64,000 nucleotides of DNA from Entrophospora sp. SA101 (lineage: Eukaryota; Glomeromycota; Glomeromycetes; Entrophosporales; Entrophosporaceae): contig CAUDNR010002480.1 of assembly GCA_958430865.1 (NCBI GenBank), positions 3,967-67,966 of the forward strand, in the 5' to 3' direction. The translations under genes were made by a program, and so were the position numbers. Below, piece after piece: positions 25,641-36,626 of this stretch. The notes beneath the pieces are model-generated. The model was given only the letters and a program-made list of their open reading frames with translations, was not told the origin of the DNA and ran no database searches. Positions within the stretch are counted from its first letter, which is position 1. Each line of letters begins with the position of its first letter.

Positions 25641-26508
25641 TTCTTCAATAATGGTTACATTTCCATCTAAGGAATGAATTAAATAAAGAAGTGGATGAGA
25701 AAATAAATAAAGAGATAATGAAAAAATGGAAATGTTATAATGACAAAATGAAGAGGTGGTGAACAAAGAAATAAATAGAGGTGGATAATGGATGAAAAGA
25801 TAAATGTGAAAATTGACGAAGGAGCGGATGAGATAGTGAGAAAATGAAGAAATACTGACGAAGTCCTGCCTAACAAAATATTCAATAATTAATTAATTAT
25901 CTTTTTTATTTTATTATAATATAATAAACCTTTTACAGCTTTTTTATTCTTGTTAAATGATGATATTAGGTAGCCTTTTGGGTTAATGCCGATTACAGGT
26001 TAACTTTTGGGCAAATAATTCAGCACTTGTCAATAATTAGTTTACGAATTTACTTTTGCTCTTGCTTACCGCCACTTTCTTGTACCTAGAAAGCTTCGAT
26101 GAATCTATAAGCGCACTTGATGGTACCGAATAACTGTAAATAAAAAAATGGCTCTTTACAAAGCCCAGTCAAAATAAAATTAGATCACATGATTTTTACA
26201 AAAAATTTTCGCTGATATTTTTATAATGAATATTATATAGTGAGCGCCGACTAAATGAAGGTTGAAGGCGAAGGATAAAGAATGTTGTAAATAGTGAAAA
26301 ATGTTTTGTTGTGAGAAAATCAGAGAACTCGAAGATCTTGTTGTTTGAAAGGAAAGACCCAATTTATCTTCTGGAGAATTTGGGGATTTTCAACTCCTAT
26401 TTCCAACACTGAATGTTGTGTGTGTTAACAGATATTATTTAGTTTAAATCTATATTTAAAAAATTTCATATCTTTTCTTTTTTTGTTGTTACTTGTTTAC
26501 AAATAAAT
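25641..26508. other. intergenic, no gene seen
   Basis: Includes a purine-rich stretch at 25680-25860 (gatgaaaaga-like imperfect repeats). Open frames there are low-complexity by-products. The sequence at 26100-26400 is less repetitive but shows no family match. Confidence 0.4.
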
Positions 26509-26760
26509 ATGTCAAGTAAAAAAATCATAATTTTCGAGATTTTTTAAGAATGATTCAAAAGCTATTTGTATTTGTTGTATGCAAAGGGCTGGGGTTTAGC
26601 CATTGCACAAATAACATCTGGATGCTTTACTACAAATAACGCAAAATATGTTGCAACCACCTTGCTAATTGTGAAAATTTTTAAGTCAACTTATGCTGAC
26701 GAAAAAACTCAAGAATTTTGTGCCCGAAGACTCAAAAAAAAAATAATTAAAAATTTTTTT
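26509..26760 (+). pseudogene. BED-type zinc-finger relic
   Basis: The start-like MSSKKIIIFEIF is followed immediately by a stop and, after a frame shift, by CICCMQ-like codons and GLAIAQITSGCFTTN, plus a degenerate LANC segment. It aligns base by base with the relic at 1331-1605. Several stops make it non-functional. Confidence 0.5.
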
Positions 26761-27136
26761 CCAGTCAAAAATTTTTGATCAATTTAAAACTTGCTATATT
26801 TTACAATACTTTCCATGCAAAAACTTGGTCATTTTCAGACGTTACCGTGTATTTTTTTTTTTTTGAATATCGTTACGTAACCTGTTGATCGAACAGCTCT
26901 TTGCCAAAAATTTCAATGCTTCCAAAATATATCTTCTTCCAAACAATCTTTCAATTGTTCCAAGGGGACAGAGATCGATTTCTAATTGACAGAGTGATTC
27001 ATTGTCAGAAGAAGGAATTCATTTTAATTTAAAAATTAATAACCCCAATAATGAACCACTTCTCTCACGTATTATAAATGATTCATGCAGATCTTCCTTG
27101 ATATATAAAAAAAGATTCATAAAAATTTTTAAAAAA
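26761..27136. promoter_or_regulatory. upstream region of uS15m gene
   Basis: About 375 bp between the BED relic and the uS15m start. It holds a poly-T tract at ~26853-26864 and no recognisable gene. The promoter role is positional inference. Confidence 0.25.
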
Positions 27137-28232
27137 ATGATTTTTCAAAGAAATCTATTGTTCAGTTCGAGACTATCAAATTTTTCATCGTTGATAGGTA
27201 CATAGAAAAAGTATTGTTTCTAAAAATTCATTAATCAATCTCTCTTTTTTATAATTCAAAAAAATTAAACACAAAGAAAGATATTAACCCATCAAGATCT
27301 ATATATGTGATATTATGTAATAAAGTTAATCGATGTAGCATATATACCACCTCGCCAGCTTTGAAAGGAGGACTTCGTTCACTACAAAAAACAAAAAAGC
27401 ATAAGGCAGAAAAACAACGAAAATTAGAAGAATCATCAAAAAAACCAGACCCAATTGTAGGAAGACCCACACCCTTCACCCGATCATTACTTAAACCCGA
27501 TGAAATTTTCAAAGTGGCATCAGCAGCGTCGTCAACTACTACCACGGCGTTAAATACTCCTTCTGGTTTTAATAATTTTTTACTCAATAAAAAAGATGAA
27601 AAATTTTTATTTGAGATTACACCTAAAGCTGTTGCAGCAACTGAAACAACAACTGACATTAAGAATCCGCCCACGATTTTAGATTCTGCAAATAAAATTG
27701 ATGATGAAAATAGCAGTACTGAGACTTTAGATGGAAAATCTTTGGAGATCAAAGTACGTGAAAAAACTGAGATTGAAAAAGTTCAAGTGTTAAAAAAACT
27801 TGTAAGTTTACAAAATTCAGATGCCAAGGCTATACAGTTGTATAATATACAAAAGGCAATAGAGGAATTTGGCGGAAATGAGAGAAATACAGGAACACCA
27901 GAAGTTCAAGGTATTTTTGTTTTTACAAAGATTTATTTACATATATATAAATACATGTGAAATAATCTTTAATAAATAATAATTGATTAATGTTTTTACT
28001 AAAACATATAATATATTTAGCCGCGGTATATACTGTTCGAATTTTAAATCTACATGATCACTTCAAGAAGTTTCATAAAGATCTTGATAATTATCGTTCA
28101 TTAAGACATTTAGTACATAAAAGACAAAAGATTTTAAAGTATTTAAAAAGGGTAAATTTAGAACGATATTATAAATGTCTCGAGAGATTAGGATTGGATG
28201 CAAGTGTTATCGAAGGAGAAATTGTAATATAA
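27137..28232 (+). CDS. MRPS28: mitochondrial small-subunit ribosomal protein uS15m
   Basis: Three exons (27137-27197, 27281-27910, 28021-28232) give 300 aa. Exon 1 encodes an Arg/Ser/Leu-rich, acid-free leader (MIFQRNLLFSSRLSNFSSLI) typical of a mitochondrial presequence; this first exon is what supplies an ATG. The C-terminal ~110 residues carry the uS15 fold: NTGTPEVQAAVYTVRILNL, HFKKFHKDLDNYRSLRHLVH and KRQKILKYLKRVNLERYY, which bind the small-subunit rRNA central domain. The middle is a Lys/Thr-rich extension as in yeast Mrps28. It is a component of the mitochondrial 37S-type subunit. The gene lies wholly inside the inverted repeat; the mirror copy is 55272-56367. Confidence 0.93.
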
Positions 28233-28528
28233 ATAAAATAAAATTTATATTATTAATTTTTACATTTAATATATTTATTTATGTTTTTCACAAATAATAA
28301 TAAAATAAAATGTTTTTTGATGTATATATTATTATATTATTTATCTATAGGATGATTGATGTATTATATATTGTTTATAGAAAGAATAATGTCTAAATTT
28401 TTTTTAAATATTATAAAATTAAGGTTAATTATACAAATGTTGGAAATATTAATTATAAATAATAGTAATAATAATAATATTGTGTGTTTGATTGAAGATT
28501 AATTAGTAATTATAATATATTTTTTGAT

Positions 28529-29302
28529 TTATACTGGTAATTTAGCACCTGTTAATTTATCTACAAACTAAGGACAAAAGAAAATAAATAAATAATCAGT
28601 CAATTAATTATTGTTTGATTTATCTATTCATTATGAATTTTATTTTACCTGTGCAATTCCTGGTGCACTAAGTATATTTCCAATTAAAGGAATTCTTCTA
28701 AGAACTCTTACTATAACTGGGAAAAAATCACTAAGAATCAATTGTAATAATGATGTTATTATTATTAAAGTTAATGATCTTGTATAATTAATTCAAAGTA
28801 TCAATTAAGAATAGTCTTTTTTTTCTATTTACCCAAATAAATTGAAAACCCCAAAAAGTTCAATAATTATTCCTAGGAAAGGCCATTTAACAAATACCAA
28901 TACAATCCCACCAAAGAAACATATGGTTCCACGAATTTTATCTTTACGTGAAAAAAAAGCAATCGTTTTATCAAATCCTATAATTAATAATATTCCTGAT
29001 AAAAATAGTATCTTTAATAATATATTTTATAAAGGGAAAATAAATTAACGAATGACTAATTAAGTTTATCAAAAAAAGTTATTATTTAAAATTAAAATAT
29101 GAAAACATACATTTCCGATTGCCAATAAGCCACCATCAAAGAATAACACAACACCAAGGAACATAAATAATGTTCCGAATGCTGTTAAACCAACTCCAAT
29201 CTCTTTATATTTAATAGAAAACAAATATTGTTATGAATCGTTGTGATTACAGAAAAGGAAAATCTGTTGAAATTTACATACTTTGAGTATCTGATAGCCA
29301 CA
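28529..29302 (-). CDS. GOT1: Got1 vesicle-transport membrane protein
   Basis: Five exons on the minus strand (mirror exons on the right arm: 54202-54223, 54302-54393, 54493-54671, 54774-54855, 54937-54975) encode 137 aa, matching the usual Got1 length of ~138. The product begins [20 protein letters not shown] and contains four hydrophobic segments with the family strings [45 protein letters not shown] and [13 protein letters not shown]. Got1/Sft2 proteins are tetraspan proteins of the ER-Golgi interface needed for SNARE-dependent fusion and COPII vesicle function. It is convergent with uS15m (gap ~300 bp) and divergent from the cytochrome b5 gene (~300 bp). Confidence 0.94.
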
Positions 29303-29459
29303 TCTTGAATTATAAAAAAATAATTTTCAAAGAAAAAAAAATATAATAATAAAAAAAACGTGCCCAATTTTGAGTTGGCTGTCAATTAAATTATTACTAT
29401 TATAAAATTTACTATTATAAAATTTACTATTACTATTACTATTACTATTATAATTATTA

Positions 29460-29534
29460 TTTTACCGAATCCGAATCAAGTACGACATAACGTTAGAATT
29501 AATTTTTTGATCAAGAATTCATTCATTCATTATT

Positions 29535-29569
<35 letters not shown>

Positions 29570-29600
29570 TTATTTATTTATTTATTTATTATAAAATACA
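29460..29600. repeat. (attt)n microsatellite in GOT1/cyt b5 divergent promoter
   Basis: A tetranucleotide tract lies ~70 bp long just 5' of the cytochrome b5 start. The mirrored (aaat)n tract at ~53904-53970 has the same length, which implies very recent copying. Confidence 0.7.
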
Positions 29601-30679
29601 ATGTATTCTTTAGCTTCTAGACTTTATAATAGTGTATTCAGCGATCCCACCGAACAAAATTCTGCAGTGGACAATGAGCAAGAAAGTGATGTAAAGATAG
29701 AGGCGACTTCTTCAAATTCAACCAACAATCCTGAAATCGATGTACCCATAACTATTAATTCAAATCTTGTAATCTCGGTTAATGATGGTAGAAAACACTT
29801 TTATACATACATACATATACACGCATGGTCCAAACCGACGTGATTAACTACTAATTTTGTTGTTAATTATAACAGAGTCAACAACAACATTTCCAATGAT
29901 AAATAGTCCACAACGTGCCAAATCACCAATAAATCCATCAGCATCATCATCATCATCATCATCATCATCACTAACAGTAAGCAAGTCTAAAAAGTTGACT
30001 CCTATAGAGAAATCTAATAAATTGCGGAAAAAAATTATACTAGAACCTGGACATTCATCTCTGGATTGGGCAAAACTTAAGAGTAGTGGAGTCGATTTAA
30101 AAGTAAGATATGTTATGTGTTTGTTTGAACGGGATTGCTAATTAATTTATGACTAATATTTTTTATTATTAGGGAGTTTCAGAAATAAGAAATTATACAC
30201 TTGAAGAATTAAAGAAACATAATAGAAGAGATGATGCATGGTCAGCGTTTAATGGAAAGATATATAACATTACTCCATATATAAAATTTCATCCTGGTGG
30301 TTAGTATAGAAATGGATGGCGTATTTTTTAATGTAGTTTTCAAATTAATAAGATAAGATGGCAATGGGAATTAAATTTATGTGATGTGTAAAAAAAGAAG
30401 AAATTAATTAAAAAATCTTTGTAACTGAACTTTTTAGGCGAAAAAGAATTAATGCGAGGAGCAGGAAAGGATGGAACAAAATTATTTAGTAAGCAGGCTC
30501 ATTTGATAAATAATTTTTTTTATCATTTTGTTTTTTGAAAAGATGGATGAGAAAAATTAATCTTATTTATTATTTATTAATCAGTGGATATTCATGCATG
30601 GATTAATTATGAATTAATGTTAGATGAATGTTTTGTTGGATATCTAGTTGGTGGAAGTCATAATTTATTAGTTGGATAA
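29601..30679 (+). CDS. cytochrome b5 haem-binding domain protein (NCB5OR/Irc21-like)
   Basis: Five exons (29601-29787, 29876-30102, 30173-30299, 30438-30488, 30585-30679) give 228 aa. The N-terminal ~100 residues are low-complexity and Ser-rich (serine run from the tca repeat at ~29940). A conserved linker ends with PGHSSLDWAKLKSSG, a string typical of the b5 domains of NCB5OR and yeast Irc21. The b5 core follows: YTLEELKKHNRRDDAWSAFN, NITPYIKFHPGG (first haem His) and FMDIHAWINYE (second haem His). It has no reductase or membrane anchor, so it is a soluble electron carrier. The partner is unknown. Irc21 length (201 aa) is comparable. Confidence 0.88.
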
Positions 30680-30772
30680 AAAGATTTTTCAAAGAATAAA
30701 AACAATTATAAATTATAAAATTTATAAAATTAAAAAGCTTTATTTCTTTCTGTTTAAATAATCTATAATTGA

Positions 30773-31269
30773 TTATATCTTTCCCTGTTCTTTTAATTCT
30801 TTTTTTTCTTTATCACTAAGAGTCCAAAATGAATCCATCTTACTTTTGTACCATCTTCTAATCTACAAATTAAAATAAATTATTTATTAAAAATAAAATT
30901 TTTTTTTAAAGCATAAAAATACATGTATACATATATATATATATATATATATAACTACCGGTATAAAACAATGATCTTTTTGATCAAAATCTGCATATAA
31001 TACTAAATATACACCTGTAACTAAAAATAGTAAAAGCACGAATGAATCGATGAACTAAACTAATTAAAACAACTTGGTCAATTTAGTTTTGAATGGAAGA
31101 TAGTTTTCTTACCAAGTGTTATTCCTACGCTAAATATATAATATGGCCTGGAATGTGGGGAAAAAAGTGGAGCTTTGTTAAATTTAATACTATTGTTACC
31201 AATAATCTGTTTACTACGAGCTTCTTGACGCAGTGTGTCAAGTGTATTGTTATTATTTTCAGAAGTCAT
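30773..31269 (-). CDS. small single-pass membrane protein, unknown function
   Basis: Three exons (mirror: 52235-52391, 52484-52545, 52642-52731) join in frame to 102 aa. A hydrophilic N-terminus (MTSENNNNTLDTLRQEARSK) precedes one hydrophobic stretch (YYIFSVGITLVTGVYLVLY). A charged tail with DQKDHCFIPIRRWYKSKMD and LSDKEKKELKEQGKI follows. Splice sites are canonical and the frame is closed by a TAA, so this is very likely a real gene. I do not recognise the family; a mitochondrial or ER small protein is possible. It is convergent with the cytochrome b5 gene, the stop codons being ~94 bp apart. Confidence 0.75.
30930..30953. repeat. (ta)n microsatellite inside intron
   Basis: About ten ta units lie in the second intron of the small membrane protein gene. 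The mirrored tract near 52552-52573 has the same length. Confidence 0.7.
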
Positions 31270-31410
31270 TATTAATTTGTTAATATTTAATATTTAAAAA
31301 GTAGCTTGTCAATTAATAAATTTTGCTTATCATCCAATCAAATTCGTTTGATATAGTAAAAATCTCCGTCGTATCATTTATTACTACTATTTAACAAACT
31401 ATTTGATAGA

Positions 31411-31658
31411 CTGAAAAGAAAAAAAGAAGATGAGCTAAGTGGAAATAAAGAAATAGCAAGATTTCTTTTATGTATGTAAAAAAAATATACAGAGGATATA
31501 CATTATATTGAATTGATTCCATTTATGAATTCAAAAATATTGAAAATGTGGTTTTAGTGAAGTTCGTAAAGCCGTTTGGATTATCAGTGATAAAAATTAA
31601 AAAAGAATATATAACTCAAGTGATACAATTTTATGATTTTCTCCCGCACTTTACACTT
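31411..31658 (+). pseudogene. protein kinase N-lobe relic
   Basis: Broken frames contain GNKEIARFLLC, DIHYIELIPFMNSKILK, GFSEVRKAVWIISDKN and a YNSSD-like piece. These align with the kinase relic at 12660-13490 (same order: CK.., IEWIPFNEFKNIEYL, GFSEIYKAIW). Many stops are present. The rest of the kinase domain is not recognisable downstream. Confidence 0.6.
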
Positions 31659-33325
31659 TAATTATATCCGTATATCGTCCTTTACAAAAAAAAAATTACT
31701 CTCTATATATTTATTTTTTGCTCTAAAAACTTCTCGGCGCAAAATTAGAAGTACTGCGACAAATAATATCGCAATATTAATTACTTGAATCTCAACCTAA
31801 CAGAGAATATGTGATAATAATGTCGAAAAAAAGTTTGTGATTTGATCCAATCATTGGAAAATAGATGCAAGTTAATTTTATTTTATCATTGTTCGTGGAG
31901 GTTCCCATCCAATGAATTGATTTGACCGAATGTAATACATTCTCATTCATCTAATTAATTAAATTTAAATGGAAGAAGAGCCTTCAATCACTATAATAGG
32001 AGAAAGTAATAAATAATACAATAATGAGAAGGGATGAATTTTCTACTGCTCATATTTTGAAGTAAAGGATGGTTCTAAGAAGTCAAGTTTTAGATATGGA
32101 ACTTGATGGAAAAGACTGAAATTGTAAAAGATGGAGAAAAATTTAAAGAAGCTATTTGTCAATTCAATGTCTCTGAAGTTTTGATATTATTTTTCCTTGT
32201 AATGTTTTAGTATGTGTTGGTGAATCTACATCTAATTATATTACACACTTAAAACTTGATCCACTCTTATTTGAAAAGATTTTTTTTTTGATAAATAAAT
32301 TTAGTTTTTGTTAACAATGAATATATTTTAATTATTCACCAAATGATTATCTGAATATTGAATTTAATTGATTGAATGGATATAAAACGAATGAATATTC
32401 AATGGGCACAACTTCTATTTGTTCGAACGTGTTGTTGTAATTATCAATTGATAGGTGCGATTATAGTAATCTGATGTAATTAATTAAATTGATTTTTAAA
32501 ATGTTTTCATAAAAACAATGACATAACAACAATTATACTTCAGGATCGTTTAATAGTTTAGGATAAGTCGACATCAGAAATATTGCTTTACAGCCACACA
32601 AGATAGAAGAAAAAACGCTATAATTTTATTCTACAATACTAAGGAACGATGTAATAAAGAGTTTTTCTAAAAAAAAATAGAACCTTTTACAAATTCTAGT
32701 TTCATCTGTTGGTTGAGATTCTTCAATAACACATCTAAGCAAGTAAGGATTTTGACGCAGCACTCTATTTCTTCCATATTCTATTTTATTCCAATGCATC
32801 AAGTGCAAAGGCTCTCAACTGTTAGAATTATCACTCATTTTCAAAGCACGGGAAGGACATAAGGTCATGGTCAAATTTGTCAAACTCAAACTGCCAAGAG
32901 TAGCTATATTTGCTTGGGTGACCGTGTGGGTTTCTCAGCTTTTGACAAAATGGTTTGGAGGAAAGAGTGACAACTTGGAGACTTTCCCAATTACTTCATA
33001 TTTAAATAGAACCCTTGTATATGACTATTCGAATCGGTACTGTTATATGTGAAATTGGAAATTAAAATCTATAATAACAATTAAATGTTTGGATGCGAAA
33101 TTCCTTTTGATCGGGTTTATCTAATTTCACATATTAATATGTGATTTGCGAATTCCACATAGATTTCATTTAGATAGTGTCAAAATTCCCTTTATATATT
33201 TAATAAAAATACAACCTGTTAAAAATATCTTTAATATGAAATATATATTTTTCGAAAAATAAATTTATCGCAATAATAATATATGAAAAAAATAAATTAC
33301 AAAATCCAAGTATTTATATGTTATA
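31659..33325. other. gene-free stretch with two unassigned open frames
   Basis: I see no complete gene. Minus-strand codons 32808-32626 (RNRVLRQNPYLLRCVIEESQ) and plus-strand codons 32867-33052 (KLKLPRVAIFAWVTVWVSQL) lie in slightly GC-richer DNA than their surroundings and could be remnants of one mobile or protein-coding unit. Neither matches a family I know, and neither has splice or start support. Confidence 0.35.
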
Positions 33326-34064
33326 TCAACTGCTTTTTTTAACATCTTTGTAGAGTAAATACATTAGCGCATGCTCGATGTGTTTTCCGTTAAAATTTTC
33401 TGCACTAAAATAATGACCAGATCCAGCGGATATGGTATTTTGAACTACTGTAGTAAAAATTCGACGTTTATTTGGCTGATCTGGTGATTCATCAGAGTAA
33501 AGCACATAATAAGTTCCAGAGATGTGATCGTCCACCTCAGAATTTGTACGGACATTATCTTTTGTCCAGGCTGCACCTTTGGCATATGATATTTCTTTAA
33601 GTCTTGATTCAAGTAAATGTCTGACATTAGAGTCGAGATTGCTGAAAATATTTTCAATGAATCTATCAATGTCTGCTTTATTGTTATCAAGTATATAGAC
33701 ACCTGATTCGATACTCTGAGTGACACCGCCACTAGGACACGAGTATCCATGCACGGGACATTTCATGTTAAGAAGCCATTTATAATCACCTTCCATATTT
33801 TATAACTTTCCAATTCTTTCCTTATCTGACCGAATAAAAAGGATATTATTATTATTTATAAAAACAGCAATATAGAATATAATAAAGAGAGAAATCGAAA
33901 TGAAATAATTACCTTCTATGTATCGTAGGGTTTCTTGGAAATTCTGGGATGGGAGGAGGAGGTTCAGATTTCTCAGTAGTCCAATACCTTAAACTAATAA
34001 TCATAATAATCACAATAATCAATATATACACAAAATTTTTGATTCTGGTTCCATGATTATACAT
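33326..34064 (-). pseudogene. unknown-family gene, N-terminal exon out of frame
   Basis: A 156-codon ORF (33796-33326) beginning MEGDYKWLLNMKCPVHGYSC is 50-60% similar by eye to the C-terminal domain of the secreted protein at 42655-43365. An upstream exon (34064-33913) encodes a hydrophobic N-terminus with VYILIIVIIMIISL and a Pro-rich stretch. Joining it to the next acceptor (exon from 33825) hits TAA at once, and the frame differs from the domain ORF. Relative to the paralogue two bases are missing in this linker. Either the copy is frameshifted, or it is translated from the internal Met without a signal peptide. The domain itself is undamaged, so the break is recent or the model incomplete. 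The family has no name I recognise. Confidence 0.5.
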
Positions 34065-35689
34065 TATTGAATTAGAAATATGTATTTATAAGTGAATAAC
34101 AGATCAGAATACACTCCTAAACGAATTATTTTTAATAATGATAAATTGTTGGAAGAGAAAAATTGCAGAGACCAATGAGTTTAGTCTGGTCCATTGCCGT
34201 TAATAACATACTAAATGTGGTTAAAATGTTACCATCAATGGATTGGTACCATGGCCAACCAGGACCCCGCAAACTTTATAGATAGTAATAGGTCAGTAAC
34301 AAAAATTCCTGTTTGTTATATGACCAAAATTAAGTTTAATATATATATAACTTGACCCTATGATTTGCAATAAAAAGAACATAATTTGACTCAAAATATA
34401 TACTCACATTAAAAATTTTGAAACTGTCTGATTTTATAATTTATAATATTTTAATGATTTTTTTAATATAAAATATTGGTTTTGTTTTTTGAAATGAGTA
34501 CGTAAGGATAAAAATTTACACGAAAAATTTTCGGTTTCCCTAATAGATCGTTAACTACTAATTTCGAGCGCCAATATCATTTCTGAATCTAGACTAGTTC
34601 ATGAACGTTATGGCAGTAATGAAACCCAAAATCACATGAAGGCCCTTTTTTGAATGAGCGCATGGCGTAGTAATGGGAGGAGGCCTTTAGACCGAGCCAA
34701 CCATATTGTTAATAAAAAAAAAAAAATAACAATAATAATAGTATATATTAACAAAATCCGTTGTAACTATAGCCCTTAGAAATTTTATCATAAATTTGTT
34801 AAATTTGTTCATACCCTAAAATGTTGCACAAATCAGTGGATAAATTCAAATTCAAATTCTTCCATCTTTAAATAATATTGAGATGTACTAAATTTTTTTC
34901 AATTAAAAGAACCAAATTGTATATTAGTATTAATCATCATCTTGTACTTTGCATTATGTACAACACCAATTGCATCATACGATTTTTAATTTGACAACAT
35001 GTTAAGAATTATAATTTCCTGTAGTTAGTTGAGTGATAATACTAGAAATTGAACAAGGTTGAACTTTAGAATTAATTGATGAAATATTTGGAATGGAGAT
35101 AGCTGGTATGGATTAGTTTATTGCTATTATCAGTACCAAAAAAACAAATGTTTATCAATTATTCAATAATTATATAGGCGGTTTTGATCGAAGTAAGTGT
35201 TGGTCAAGATCTATGAAGCATGCAAAACAAATGTTTATCAATTATTCAATAATTATATAGGTGGGTTTGATCGAAATGAGTGTTAAAGACAATTTATACA
35301 TTTTATTTATTATTTATTTAAACAACAATAATTATTAATTATCAATGAAACTAAAATTCAGAAATAATAAAATACCTTTTAGTTTTTGCTGAATCCCATC
35401 ATAACATTTACTTTCACATATACGACTATTCGTGTTACTTGTAAATTATTTCCGATTTGTATATTAATTTCCCGTGATTTATAATTTATTATTTTACGCT
35501 ACCACTTGTGTGATTGATTCAATCATTAAGATTAATACCATTCATTGCAAGAGTGGAATAAAATAATTACTTTTTGAATATAATTAATTATATATCTTGG
35601 TTAGATAAAAAATAAACATAACTTAGCTTTTTGTTGTTATTTAATCCTTTCTTCATATATGAATGTCTCCATCTATCAAATATTCATGA
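34065..35689. other. gene-free, with an 83 bp-period direct repeat
   Basis: I find no exon. The segment 35141-35200 (aaaacaaatgtttatcaatt...) is repeated at 35224-35283. A GC-richer block at 34540-34720 and another at 34190-34290 may be old insertions; their identity is unknown. Confidence 0.4.
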
Positions 35690-36447
35690 TGATCATGATT
35701 ATTATTCAATACATTTGATATCATCATTGACATAACAAACAATTACACCACCTAGGTAGTAACAATACCAAGACCATGCATAAATGAACTTTTAATAATG
35801 CCTGTCTACCCAGATCTCTCTGGAGTTCACAAGAATAAATAAATAGGGAGGATCAAAAAGAGATTATAGTTCCCATTGTATAGATAGTTCCTTAAAAATC
35901 ACAAATAAATCTGATGTTGATCACAGGTGTTGGGATTAATTAAATTTTCCTATCACAAGCATGCAAGATGGCACTATTAAGCACAATTCAGCACCATGGA
36001 ATTTTTTTCCCACAGGTGAAACAGACTTAAACATGTTGAAAGTCTTTGGACAAAACTTTCCCTTATCATCCCCTCAGACCAGGCTTGACTTTTACCATAT
36101 GGACATTGATAATGTTGAGGATCAGCATTTGCGTGATGATTGCTTTGTGTTATATACCTCTCTTGAATAAAGTTGGTGTCTGCAACTAATTTAAAAATTC
36201 AGCAACTTGTGAAGTTGCTGTTTTGGATTTCCCTGAATTCAGAGTTTTGAGTCCTGGTTTGCTGTCATGTTGGTGGCACACCTACTCATCAACAACCCAC
36301 TCTGGCTAAATAACAAATTCAGTTGGTCAAATAAAATCAATGAGAAACAGAGAATATGATTAATTTATACATAACATACCAAACAAAATCCAAACCATCT
36401 TATTTTACAGCCTTCCTCCCAACATCAGAACCCAAATGCAATTTCAA
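35690..36447 (-). repeat. dispersed repeat family, left-arm copy
   Basis: This copy aligns in reverse orientation with the spacer copy at 37325-38850. Shared strings include ggactcaaaactctgaattc, gtagacaggcattattaaaa and cacctgtgatcaacatcaga. The sequence is GC-richer than its surroundings. Its open frame at 35961-36170 is not supported as a gene because the equivalent frame is broken in the spacer copy. It ends at the palindromic MITE. The transposon class cannot be determined. Confidence 0.75.
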
Positions 36448-36625
36448 CATCAGGAAAATGGGTACAAATATTATGCGTATATAATACGCAATTGCAGGGA
36501 TTAAGCATATAATATGCATACAAATCGTGTATTTTTTTATGTATGCAAATTGTACATATACTATATGCTTAATCCCTGCAATTGCATATTATATACGCAT
36601 AATATTTGTACCCATTTTCCTGATG
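36448..36625. mobile_element. 178 bp palindromic MITE at the left palindrome edge
   Basis: The element runs from catcaggaaaatgggtacaa to its near-perfect inverted complement, forming an almost complete hairpin. The flanks are AA on the left and AG on the right, so no clean target duplication is present. Compared with the right-arm copy it has two substitutions, at 36561 (c versus t) and 36586 (a versus g). Both lie in the inner half and both reduce hairpin complementarity. Immediately past it (36627) the symmetry of the inverted repeat ends. Confidence 0.85.
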
Positions 36626-36626
36626 A

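Larger units (their letters stand above)
19504..36626. repeat. left arm of giant inverted repeat (17.1 kb)
   Basis: Each base at position x pairs with the complement at 83504-x. Sampled stretches at 19504, 20761, 27-31 kb, 33.8 kb and 35.7 kb match exactly, including runs of 10 and 12 identical bases and a long (attt)n tract. All paired ORFs are identical. The arm starts in UBR1 intron 3 only because its partner reaches the window end at 64000. The inner limit is 36626, directly after the MITE at 36448-36625. Confidence 0.97.

Noticed and set aside
27249..27752. 167-codon frame on the minus strand
   Set aside because: Antisense shadow of uS15m exon 2; the sense strand has clear family motifs and splice sites.
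32867..33052. 61-codon frame with a plausible membrane segment
   Set aside because: No splice, start or family support; kept only as an unassigned segment in the gene-free stretch.
35961..36170. 69-codon frame with an identical mirror copy
   Set aside because: It lies in the dispersed repeat. The spacer copy breaks the frame, and identity with the mirror is due to the inverted repeat, not selection.
36448..36625. Structured non-coding RNA gene
   Set aside because: The near-perfect hairpin is better explained as a MITE because a second copy has flanking TT and a paralogous empty site exists.
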